In this document: in pieces, positions 1-5,434 of the stretch
How positions within the stretch are numbered: position 1 is the stretch's first letter
Layout: the number at the start of each line of letters is the position of its first letter
Assembly: GCA_905200565.1 (NCBI GenBank)
Contig: CAJKKX010000149.1
Span: 1 to 6,250 of the forward strand
Length of the DNA stretch: 6,250 bases
Direction of reading: 5' to 3'
From: an uncultured Lachnospiraceae bacterium
Lineage (GTDB): Bacteria; Bacillota_A; Clostridia; Lachnospirales; Lachnospiraceae
Made by a program: the position numbers and the translations under genes
Notes under the pieces: generated by a model
Seen by the model: only the letters and a program-made list of their open reading frames with translations
Database searches by the model: none
Told to the model about the DNA's origin: nothing

Positions 1-16
1 GGCGAGCGCAGCCACC
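1..16 (-). repeat. Start of variable repeat 2 (VR2) of the DGR, cut by the window edge
   Basis: These 16 bases are identical to the adenine-free lead-in of the template repeat (2361-2376) and of VR1 (3513-3528). On the minus strand they encode the end of WWLRSP. The variable part of VR2 continues to the left of the window, so its divergence from TR cannot be judged here. Confidence 0.8.
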
Positions 17-977
17 ACCCGGCATTTCCGACGTAAGGCGTATCTGTATAACTCGATATTCCCATCGCCTTTGCATAGGCGCTGCTCTGGCAGCGCCGGG
101 CTTCATCATATATGTCTCCGTCTTTCACGAATCCCTGCTCTTTTGCTTGATCTGTATTCCATATCTCCGATTCAGAAATCAGGAATATTTTATCGTTGGT
201 ATCATTCCCGCCTTCCGTGCCCTGCGTGATATTGTCTGCATTCTCCAGGGATGAGTTTATGATTGCCTCCTGTTCCTGCGTATTAAACGCACTGTTGATA
301 AAATTTTTCTGGCTGTAATTCACGGACTGTTGATTGCTTTCAGCTCCGTAACCGTTCAGCCAGCTCCGCATGGTGCTGATTTCCCAGGTAACGCTGCTTT
401 CATATTCCGTATGATACTTCTGGTCGTCCAGGGCAATATCCGAGAGAAGCATCACCTGGTTCCCGTCGGTGCGGAGCACCCGCCACTTGATGGGTTCGTA
501 TTTAAAGTAGTGGTAGTCCGTGCTGCTGCCCCATTGATAATGACTGCTGTTACGGGATGAATACGTCGCATCTTCTTTTTTCATTCTCCGGTATCTGGCT
601 CCGTTTAAAGTGATGTCGTTGTTCGCATCCCACCCGGATGCGCTTTGCAGAGCGGCATACACACTGTCCGAAATGATGACGTCCCCATCCCGGCGCAGGC
701 TTCCAACCAGCGCCGTATATTTCACCCCGCCCGGTATCACTTCCGCCTGCGGATAGCTTCCGAACCACACGCAGTCCCAGGTGACTTTCTGCCCTGCCGC
801 CATGCTGTCATCCGCCACGATGCGGGGGTTTTTCAGCGTGACATCCGCCGCTTCCGCTTTTTCCGCCGCTCTCTCCGGTATCGCTGCCGAGAGCGGTGTC
901 AGAGCCAGCACCGCTGTCAGAAGCAGGGACAGCAGACGCTTTGGTTTGCCTGATCTGTTCTTTGATGTTTCTTTCAT
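1..977 (-). CDS. DGR target protein 2: secreted DUF6273-type protein (3' end outside window)
   Basis: The reading frame opens with ATG at 975-977 and stays open to the left edge (325 codons plus 2 nt). An AAGGAGGAGAGAG ribosome site lies just upstream. Residues 1-12 are basic, about 14-32 are hydrophobic (LLSLLLTAVLALTPLSAA), and an Ala/Glu-rich stretch follows, so this is a Sec signal peptide and the protein is exported. The mature part reads like DUF6273, a C-type-lectin-like fold used by DGR targets: WFGSYPQ near residue 70, then PIKWRVL, DKIFLISESEIW, DEARRCQSSAYAKAMG and WWLRS at 321-325. WWLRS begins the variable repeat, and the same DNA occurs in the template repeat and in the first target. 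The diversified part lies beyond the edge. The gene starts inside the RT gene with about 170 bp overlap in another frame, suggesting co-transcription and translational coupling. It is probably a surface ligand-binding protein; the ligand is unknown. Confidence 0.85.
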   Translation of the reverse strand, partial: MKETSKNRSGKPKRLLSLLLTAVLALTPLSAAIPERAAEKAEAADVTLKNPRIVADDSMAAGQKVTWDCVWFGSYPQAEVIPGGVKYTALVGSLRRDGDVIISDSVYAALQSASGWDANNDITLNGARYRRMKKEDATYSSRNSSHYQWGSSTDYHYFKYEPIKWRVLRTDGNQVMLLSDIALDDQKYHTEYESSVTWEISTMRSWLNGYGAESNQQSVNYSQKNFINSAFNTQEQEAIINSSLENADNITQGTEGGNDTNDKIFLISESEIWNTDQAKEQGFVKDGDIYDEARRCQSSAYAKAMGISSYTDTPYVGNAGWWLRS

Positions 978-2031
978 GTTCTTCTCTCTCCTCCTTCGTC
1001 TGTTTTGATAAAACGAGATGGTCCCATATATTTTTCTGTAGATGATAAGTATTTCCGTGGGACAGATGCCCCCGGTAGCTTGCCAGGCTGCGGGAGACGG
1101 CTTCCATATCCATGATTCCATTCCGGTAAGCGTGGCGGTAGCGTTTCAGCTTCCGTTTCAGCCGCTTTTTGTTGCTTGTCCGAAGTTTCCGTATGACTTT
1201 CCCGGTGTCCGTCAGATAGAAGTGGAATCCGAGGTAGTCGACGCCCTGCGAAAGCGGCACGATCTGTGTTTTCTGATTAAATTCCAGCTTTCTTTCCTTT
1301 TCGATATATGCTTTCATCTGCGACAGGCAATCTTTCAGGTACTCTCTATCCGGATGAACCAATATGCCATCATCCATATACCGTGTGTAATAACGTACCC
1401 GGAGCTTCTCCTTAATCAGCCTGTCCAGTCCGTCCAGATAATACAGTGCGAACCACGAACTGGTCTGGTTACCCAGCGGAAGCCCTTTTGACGGAGCACA
1501 CTCATAGCTGTCGATAAACTGCCGGATGAGCCTGCATACCCTGCTATCTTCTCCAAACGCACGCTGATAGAGCGCATACAGGATTTCATGGTCGATACTG
1601 TCAAAGTACTTCCGGATATCATATTTCAGAAAATATCCTTCCGTTCCATGCTTCCGGTAGAATTCGCGGAGGAATCCGCTCAGGCGGTTCATCGCAAAGT
1701 GTGTGCCTTTTCCCTTTCTGCTTGCCGCATTATCAAAAATGAGATGCCTTTCCATAAAAGGTTCTATGACATTATCGCACAGGGTGTGCTGGACAATCCG
1801 ATCACGGTATTGCAGGGCATGAATCAGACGTTCCTTCGGATCATATATTTTAAACTGTTCATACTTCTGTGGTTTATATTTCCCATTCAAGAGCTCCCAT
1901 TGCAGTTCATACAGCTTCTGCCCCAGATCCATTTCAAACGCTATGACGTCTTTCTGGCATCTCTTTCCACGTCTCGATTTCAGATGCGCCTGATACAGAT
2001 TTTCAAACCTGCACATTTCCTCATAAGTCAT
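808..2031 (-). CDS. DGR-type reverse transcriptase
   Basis: This RNA-dependent DNA polymerase is expected to copy the TR transcript into adenine-mutated cDNA for transfer to VRs. Numbering from the ATG at 2029-2031 (407 aa), the visible motifs are LKYDIRKYFDSI (first catalytic Asp at 138), KGLPLGNQTSSWF at about 182-194 (the DGR form of RT motif 4) and RYMDDG at 217-222 with catalytic Asp 220/221. A basic thumb-like region with LRTSNKKRLKRKLKRY follows. No maturase or endonuclease domain is seen, which argues against a group II intron. A GTG six codons upstream (2049) is possible, but its AAAGGA ribosome site is only 1 nt away; the ATG has a GGAG at about 12 nt. The last 45 or so residues are a Ser/Gly/Ala-rich tail encoded over the signal peptide of target 2, probably not part of the fold. 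The family's usual SQ is SS here. Confidence 0.93.
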   Translation of the reverse strand: MTYEEMCRFENLYQAHLKSRRGKRCQKDVIAFEMDLGQKLYELQWELLNGKYKPQKYEQFKIYDPKERLIHALQYRDRIVQHTLCDNVIEPFMERHLIFDNAASRKGKGTHFAMNRLSGFLREFYRKHGTEGYFLKYDIRKYFDSIDHEILYALYQRAFGEDSRVCRLIRQFIDSYECAPSKGLPLGNQTSSWFALYYLDGLDRLIKEKLRVRYYTRYMDDGILVHPDREYLKDCLSQMKAYIEKERKLEFNQKTQIVPLSQGVDYLGFHFYLTDTGKVIRKLRTSNKKRLKRKLKRYRHAYRNGIMDMEAVSRSLASYRGHLSHGNTYHLQKNIWDHLVLSKQTKEEREEHERNIKEQIRQTKASAVPASDSGAGSDTALGSDTGESGGKSGSGGCHAEKPPHRGG

Positions 2032-2049
2032 TCTATGCTTTTTCTCCAC

Positions 2050-2263
2050 ATCCTTTCCGGAGCCGCCGGGCAGCTTTCTATTTCCTGCAAATTATCTGTA
2101 AAAAAACGGAAAGCTGCAAAAGAGGAAAAAGTCTCCCGTCTCCTCCATCCGGCGATATGTGTTCTTCCGAAATGTTTCATTCGGAAAGGGATTCGGTTCC
2201 TTTGAAATAAGGCGCGGACAGTATTTCCTTAAACACCGTAACAGGCCGCAGACATTCCAAATC
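2050..2263 (-). ncRNA. DGR spacer RNA downstream of the template repeat
   Basis: No convincing gene lies between TR and RT. In the Bordetella phage DGR, the RNA just 3' of TR is needed to prime and direct cDNA synthesis, and this stretch sits in that position. Two stem-loops can be read. One has 7-bp arms at 2165-2171 and 2180-2186 (TTCCGAA/TTCGGAA, extendable by two pairs past a bulged A). The other has 8-bp arms at 2071-2078 and 2109-2116 (CAGCTTTC/GAAAGCTG) with a 30-nt loop, just upstream of the RT start. The functional role is inferred from position and family knowledge. Confidence 0.5.
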
Positions 2264-2376
2264 CGACCGGACGCCGTTATTATTGTTGTTGACATTGTTG
2301 CCATTCCTGTTGACCTGGCCGTCGTTGTTGACGTTCATTGCATTGTTTTCATGATTGCCCGGCGAGCGCAGCCACC
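2264..2376 (-). repeat. DGR template repeat (TR)
   Basis: This non-coding copy begins 7 nt after the accessory gene's stop. Read in the target frame it gives WLRSPG, then a run with 15 Asn codons (AAC/AAT), then GVRS. It aligns with VR1 (3415-3528). From 2264 to 2350 there are no gaps, and 19 of 35 template adenines differ (11 A to G, 7 A to T, 1 A to C) while none of 52 other bases differ. Two further adenine changes lie in 2351-2356, where VR1 also has one C-to-T change and one extra T. Both flanks, 20 nt at the start and 13 nt at the end, contain no adenine, so they stay fixed. The final GGCGTCCGGTCG is the likely initiation-of-mutagenic-homing end. Confidence 0.95.
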
Positions 2377-2383
2377 TTCAACC

Positions 2384-2776
2384 TTATCCCTTATATCTAT
2401 TCTGGTCGCTTCTTGACCATGCCAGCAGCAGACGCGTGACCTCTGTTGACTGGATAGATATCTGTTCATACTGTCTGGGAAGAATACATCCCTGCTCTTT
2501 TGCCGCCAGAGACAGAAAAACCAGCAGCTTTAAATCCACATAGGCGTTTCGCTGATAGTCCTTTCGCTGTGTGATGTGAATCAAATCTTCTTTATCCTTC
2601 ACATACACGAAATTCGCCCTGTACAGATTTTCCACAATGTCCAGACTCAGATTCTGTATACGGCTCACAAACGTAAACCGGAACTTTTTCGGACTCTTTT
2701 CCATTACTGTAAAGAGATAGCTTCCCAGGTCCTTTGCCTTTACAATCACAGACAGTTCACTTTCTTTTTTTCTCAT
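2384..2776 (-). CDS. avd: Avd-like DGR accessory protein (four-helix-bundle type)
   Basis: The 130-aa product is close to the usual 120-130 aa of Avd (accessory variability determinant), a small basic helical protein that forms a pentamer, binds the RT and TR RNA, and is needed for mutagenic homing. The sequence is almost all predicted helix with no obvious catalytic motif: KDLGSYLFTVMEKSPKKFRF near the N-terminus, VENLYRANFVYVKD in the middle, QRNAYVDLKLLVFLSLAAKEQGCI, then a C-terminal helix STEVTRLLLAWSRS. The conserved-looking F, LYRAN and Leu-rich helices fit the S23/Avd superfamily. It lies 29 nt after the stop of target 1, and its own stop is 7 nt before TR, the usual DGR order. The ATG at 2776 has no strong ribosome site at normal spacing; GAGGAG is about 25 nt away, so translation may depend on coupling. 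The call rests mainly on size, composition and position. Confidence 0.8.
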   Translation of the reverse strand: MRKKESELSVIVKAKDLGSYLFTVMEKSPKKFRFTFVSRIQNLSLDIVENLYRANFVYVKDKEDLIHITQRKDYQRNAYVDLKLLVFLSLAAKEQGCILPRQYEQISIQSTEVTRLLLAWSRSDQNRYKG

Positions 2777-2805
2777 TGGATTCTATTCTTATTTTCTGCT
2801 CTCCT

Positions 2806-3768
2806 CTACTTCGTAATCCGGACTTTCTTCCCCTGTCCTTTCTTTTTCAGCAGCTTCTGATAGGCTTTCAGCTTCGCTTTCGGCACTTTGATAACGGCCT
2901 TTGCATGGATTCCTTTGAAAGCGCTCTTCCCGACTTTTTTCAGCTTTGTGGATTTGATGGTAATTTTCTTTAACACTTTGCATCCATTGAACGCTTTTGC
3001 ACCGATGACGGTCACACCTTTTCCGATGACGACGGTTTTCAGTTTTTTGCAGTTCTTAAATGCGCTGTTCCCGATTGCCGTCACCTGATAGCTCTTCCCG
3101 TCAAGGGTTACTTTCTCTGGTACCGTTACCGCAGAAGATTTCTTTTTTAATGAATTTGTATATTCTACCTTACCTGCATCGGTCACCTTGTATACCGCTT
3201 TCCCGGCGGCGTCCGTAAGCTTCGTGCCGATGGCAGGGGATTTTTCATCCGGTTTTCCGGGCACCGGCGTCACTGGCTGCTCCGGGTTCAACGGTACAGG
3301 GTTGTCAATTCCCGGTGAAACCCAGTCTTTTCCTGTTTCCTCTTTTGTACCGTCCGAACATACGGTTCCTGCATAGGTGTAGAGATTCGAAGATGAAAGA
3401 TTCAGATTTAAAGTCGACCGGACGCCGATACTATCGTTGCAGACATAGTCGCCATACCTGCCGACCTGGCCGTCGCGGTCGACGTACAAAGCATCGTCTC
3501 CAAAAATGGCCCGGCGAGCGCAGCCACCAATAGCCGTTTCCGGCATAAGCTATATCTGTATCGCTCCACATCCCCATCGCCTTTGCATAGGCGCTGCTCT
3601 GGCAGCGGCGGGCTTCGTCATGTGTATTATAGTCCTTTACAAACCCGTGCGCCTTTGCGGTATCGGTATTCCACACGTCCGACTCGGAGAGCAGGAAGAT
3701 TTTGTCCGTAGTATTGTTTCCGCCTTCCATGCCGTAATCAATATTTTATACATCAAGGGAGACGTTCT
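2806..3768 (-). pseudogene. DGR target protein 1, 5'-truncated and frameshifted: DUF6273 domain plus BspA-like leucine-rich tail
   Basis: The segment matches target 2 from about the SSLEN...EGGN region through DKIFLLSESDVW, DEARRCQSSAYAKAMG and WWLRSPG. It lacks the signal peptide and the first two thirds of the domain. The match stops near 3770, where the HTH gene begins. Two lesions break the frame: an in-frame TAA about 6 codons before MEGGN, and one extra T in a five-T run inside VR1 (3502-3506). Removing that T restores GHFGDDALYVDRDGQVGRYG through IGVRS. The continuing frame (stop at 2806) encodes a Pro-rich linker (NPVPLNPEQPVTPVPG) and LRR_5 repeats such as VTAIGNSAFKNCKKLKTVVI and VTVIGAKAFNGC, ending in a Lys-rich tail. 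No start codon with a ribosome site serves either part. It is most likely a remnant that still carries a VR. Confidence 0.82.
3415..3528 (-). repeat. Variable repeat 1 (VR1) of the DGR
   Basis: This is the diversified copy of TR (2264-2376). It shares GGTGGCTGCGCTCGCCGGGC at its start and GGCGTCCGGTCG at its end. In between, the TR Asn codons have become Asp, Tyr, Arg, Gly, Cys, Ser, Ile and His codons by changes at adenines. It is one base longer than TR because of an extra T in 3502-3506, which shifts the frame. Unlike many DGR targets, the repeat is internal: about 200 codons of linker and leucine-rich domain follow. Confidence 0.93.
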
Positions 3769-3769
3769 T

Positions 3770-3988
3770 ATGATTGAATATAGTCCATTTTGGAATACTC
3801 TGAAAAACTCACCGCACACCACTTATACTTTGATTCACCAGCATCACATTTCCAGTGCAACCATTGACAAGCTTCGGAAAAACAAACCTCTGAACACCAC
3901 GACCATCAATGACCTCTGCCGGATTCTGGACTGCCGCATTGAGGATATCGCCGTCTATATTGCATCCGAACAGGATCAGGCGCTATGA
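3770..3988 (+). CDS. Small HTH_26-type (Cro/C1-like) transcriptional regulator
   Basis: The 72-aa product starts at ATG 3770-3772, 8 nt after an AAGGGAG ribosome site. It is almost wholly one DNA-binding domain: YSPFWNTLKNSPHTTYTLI (helix 1-2), then HISSATIDKLRKNKPLNTTT (the helix-turn-helix with recognition helix) and INDLCRILDCRIEDIAVYI. This order, length and the LCRILDC..EDI end are typical of HTH_26 regulators of mobile elements and operons in Firmicutes. It is head-to-head with the target 1 remnant, and similarity to target DNA ends right at its start codon, so its ribosome site lies in or next to antisense target sequence. It could regulate the DGR, the recombinase or the invertible segment. 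No operator was recognised, so the target is unknown. Confidence 0.85.
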   Translation: MIEYSPFWNTLKNSPHTTYTLIHQHHISSATIDKLRKNKPLNTTTINDLCRILDCRIEDIAVYIASEQDQAL

Positions 3989-4062
3989 CCGCCACGAATT
4001 ATTTTTCCTTTTTCCCGCGCCTGCATGACACCCGATAAACCACACAGGTATCTCTCTGCCGC
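3989..4062. other. Short intergenic gap between HTH gene and left inverted repeat
   Basis: No gene, promoter or hairpin is convincing here. It contains a T-rich tract (ATTATTTTTCCTTTTT) just after the HTH stop without a stem before it. Confidence 0.5.
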
Positions 4063-4094
4063 AATCTATACAAAATTCTGATTTTGTATAGATT
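4063..4094. repeat. Left inverted-repeat site of the putative invertible segment
   Basis: This is a perfect palindrome with 14-bp arms (AATCTATACAAAAT / ATTTTGTATAGATT) around TCTG. Equivalently, it has 12-bp arms around a 6-bp asymmetric spacer TTCTGA, the format of tyrosine-recombinase core sites. Positions 4070-4092 are the exact reverse complement of 4348-4370. A plain terminator is less likely because the stem is AT-rich and no U-tract follows. Confidence 0.75.
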
Positions 4095-4182
4095 TACGCC
4101 GGATTTCTGACAGACATCTGAAAAACAGGGGCTGTGGGTAGTGGCTTTTTATTCCATGCCGGATGTCTGTGGGTAAAAATAA

Positions 4183-4236
4183 GCGTACAAAGCAGGGCTG
4201 CAAAAAATATCTTCTTTGCAGTCCTGCTTTGTATGC
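4183..4236. other. Long imperfect hairpin inside the invertible segment
   Basis: Arms 4183-4204 and 4215-4236 pair over 22 positions, with two G-U pairs in the + strand RNA and a 10-nt loop (AAATATCTTC). The core is TACAAAGCAGGGCTGCAAA. In minus strand RNA the two wobbles become C-A mismatches, so the fold is stronger on the + transcript. No U-tract follows directly. It lies upstream of the promoter in either orientation of the segment, so it could insulate the promoter from read-through. Confidence 0.6.
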
Positions 4237-4288
4237 CCGAAATTAAAAATTTTCTCCCTGCGCACCTTTTCACAGTCCCGATAATTCC

Positions 4289-4317
4289 TTGCACAATTCT
4301 GTATTACGTGCTAGAAT
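4289..4317 (+). promoter_or_regulatory. Sigma-A-type promoter with extended -10, inside the invertible segment
   Basis: The -35 is TTGCAC (4289-4294), the spacer is 17 bp, and the -10 is TAGAAT (4312-4317) preceded by TGC, an extended -10. It points right, into the antisense strand of the recombinase gene. No sense gene follows for over 1 kb, which is odd unless the promoter can flip. Confidence 0.6.
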
Positions 4318-4347
4318 GTCACTAACAGCACATCTTATTGTCATCGT

Positions 4348-4370
4348 TCTATACAAAATCAGAATTTTGT
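4348..4370. repeat. Right inverted-repeat site of the putative invertible segment
   Basis: This is an exact 23-bp reverse complement of 4070-4092: TCTATACAAAA, spacer TCAGAA, TTTTGT. The outer right arm diverges after 4370 (CATCC where the left site has the palindromic ATAGA), so the two sites are not equally symmetric. The recombinase stop codon is 11 nt away. Confidence 0.72.
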
Positions 4371-4381
4371 CATCCTCCCCG

Positions 4382-5224
4382 CTACACCACCCCCATCCGT
4401 TCCAGCCACCGCGCATGTTCTGTTCCGGTGGACATCAGATAAATTCTTGTCGTTTCGATGGAACTGTGCCCCAGCACATCCGCCAGTTTTACGATGTCTT
4501 TACTCACCTGATAGAAAAGTTTCGCAAAGAGATGGCGCAGGTTATGCGGATACACTTTCGACGGCTCCACATGCGCATCCTTGCACAGCTTCTTCATCTC
4601 CTGCCATATGTACTGCCGGGACAGTCCTTTTCCGCTCCGCGTCACGAAAACCTCCCCCTCGGAAATCCCCTGTTTTTTCGCATAGTCCAGCAGCTTCCGG
4701 CACAGCTTGTCTGCCAGCAGGATTACCCGGACTTTCCCTTTCAGAAGAATTTCTGCCTTTCTCTTTCTCACCGCTTCCACGGTGATATATTTCACTTCCG
4801 ATACCCGGACGCCCGTCCCGCAGATCGTCTCCATTAACAGCAGCAGACGTTCGTTTCCCTTTAATCTGGCGGTGCGCTTCAGACGCTCATACTCGTTCTG
4901 CTGCAAATCCCGTTCCTTTTTCCGAAACGGCGCCTTCTGTATCCGCAGAAACTTTACCCGGCATTTTTCCCATCCCATAAACGCCAGGAATCCATTCAGG
5001 GAAGAAAGCATAGAGTTCACCGTAGATGGTGAATACCCACTTTTTACAAGGTGGTCTTTCCATTCCACCGTCAGCGTTTTTTCCACCCTTTTTCCCGAAA
5101 GCCACATAAAAAAAGAACGGATATCCCTCAGATATTTTTCTACCGTTCCTGTTTCGTGTTCCTCTGCGATTAAATAATCCTGGTACTCCCTGATCGTTTC
5201 TTCTGTCATTTGATCTTCCATCAT
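4382..5224 (-). CDS. Tyrosine recombinase / integrase (XerC/D-like)
   Basis: The 280-aa protein has the two-domain layout of small phage-integrase-family recombinases. The N-terminal SAM-like core-binding domain spans about 10-95 (TVEKYLRDIRSFFMWLSG, YSPSTVNSMLSSLNGFL) and the catalytic domain about 105-275. The catalytic set is complete: Arg140 in GTGVRVSEV, Lys162 in LLKGKVRV, His227 and Arg230 in PHNLRH, His253 in LGHSS, and nucleophile Tyr262 in TTRIYL. It cuts and rejoins DNA through a 3'-phosphotyrosine at sites with inverted arms and a 6-8 bp spacer. The ribosome site AAGGAGG is 4 nt before the first ATG (5224) and 7 nt before a second (5221), so either may be used. The gene ends 11 nt from the inverted-repeat pair, the likely substrate. 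A mobile-element integrase acting on a distant att site is the alternative. Confidence 0.93.
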   Translation of the reverse strand: MMEDQMTEETIREYQDYLIAEEHETGTVEKYLRDIRSFFMWLSGKRVEKTLTVEWKDHLVKSGYSPSTVNSMLSSLNGFLAFMGWEKCRVKFLRIQKAPFRKKERDLQQNEYERLKRTARLKGNERLLLLMETICGTGVRVSEVKYITVEAVRKRKAEILLKGKVRVILLADKLCRKLLDYAKKQGISEGEVFVTRSGKGLSRQYIWQEMKKLCKDAHVEPSKVYPHNLRHLFAKLFYQVSKDIVKLADVLGHSSIETTRIYLMSTGTEHARWLERMGVV

Positions 5225-5247
5225 GTCCCCTCCTTGTGTTTTCTTTC

Positions 5248-5277
5248 ATTGTAACACAGCGCTTTTTATAAGGTGAA
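5248..5277 (-). promoter_or_regulatory. Likely promoter of the recombinase gene
   Basis: On the minus strand, TTCACC (5272-5277) and TACAAT (5248-5253) are separated by 18 bp, ending 24 nt before the start codon. The -35 matches 4 of 6 consensus bases and the -10 matches 5 of 6. It is divergent from the toxin-antitoxin promoter. Confidence 0.5.
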
Positions 5278-5330
5278 AGGAAGTACACACCTCTTCATAC
5301 CTGGGATTGGATTTTACGAAAAGAGCAGGA

Positions 5331-5359
5331 TTGAAATAATGGGATTATAATGGTATACT
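5331..5359 (+). promoter_or_regulatory. Promoter of the toxin-antitoxin operon, extended -10
   Basis: The -35 is TTGAAA (5331-5336), the spacer is 17 bp, and the -10 is TATACT (5354-5359) preceded by TGG. The region around it is dense in short AT-rich inverted motifs (ATTATA at 5344-5349, TATAAT at 5365-5370, GTATAC at 5353-5358). These could be the operator for autorepression by the antitoxin; the operator role is inferred. Confidence 0.62.
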
Positions 5360-5434
5360 AATGATATAATTTATAGCAATAAGCTTTGTAAAACATTTTT
5401 ATTGCCTGACTATATTCAAAAGGAGAGATGTAGA

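Larger units (their letters stand above)
4070..4370. mobile_element. Putative invertible DNA segment (inverton) carrying a promoter
   Basis: About 301 bp is bounded by perfect 23-bp inverted repeats (4070-4092 and 4348-4370), ending 11 nt before the 3' end of a tyrosine recombinase gene. Spacer TTCTGA on the left and TCAGAA on the right are in opposite orientation, which for this enzyme class gives inversion and not excision. The inside holds no credible gene. It contains a long hairpin (4183-4236) and a rightward promoter (4289-4317). After inversion the promoter would occupy about 4123-4151 and fire left, antisense through the HTH gene and into the DGR strand. The repeats and promoter are seen; inversion is inferred. 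Confidence 0.65.

Noticed and set aside
808..2031. RT as part of a group II intron or retron
   Set aside because: There is no maturase/endonuclease domain or intron ends, and motif 4 is DGR-like. A TR-VR pair with adenine bias is present.
1588..2205. 205-aa frame on the + strand
   Set aside because: It is antisense to the RT gene and has no family-like features.
2092..2304. 70-aa frame over the TR and spacer
   Set aside because: It is out of the TR target frame, has no ribosome site, and overlaps the non-coding template RNA.
3340..3370. Short ACCGT/ACGGT hairpin after VR1 as the DGR target-recognition hairpin
   Set aside because: It is only 5 bp and too far from the VR end; known DGR hairpins lie a few bases from the VR with longer stems.
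4063..4094. Palindrome as a rho-independent terminator of the HTH gene
   Set aside because: The stem is AT-rich, no U-tract follows, and an exact inverted copy at 4348-4370 next to a tyrosine recombinase is better explained as a recombination site.
4094..4325. Opposing 60-66 aa open frames inside the invertible segment
   Set aside because: They mirror each other across the long hairpin and have no ribosome site or recognisable family.
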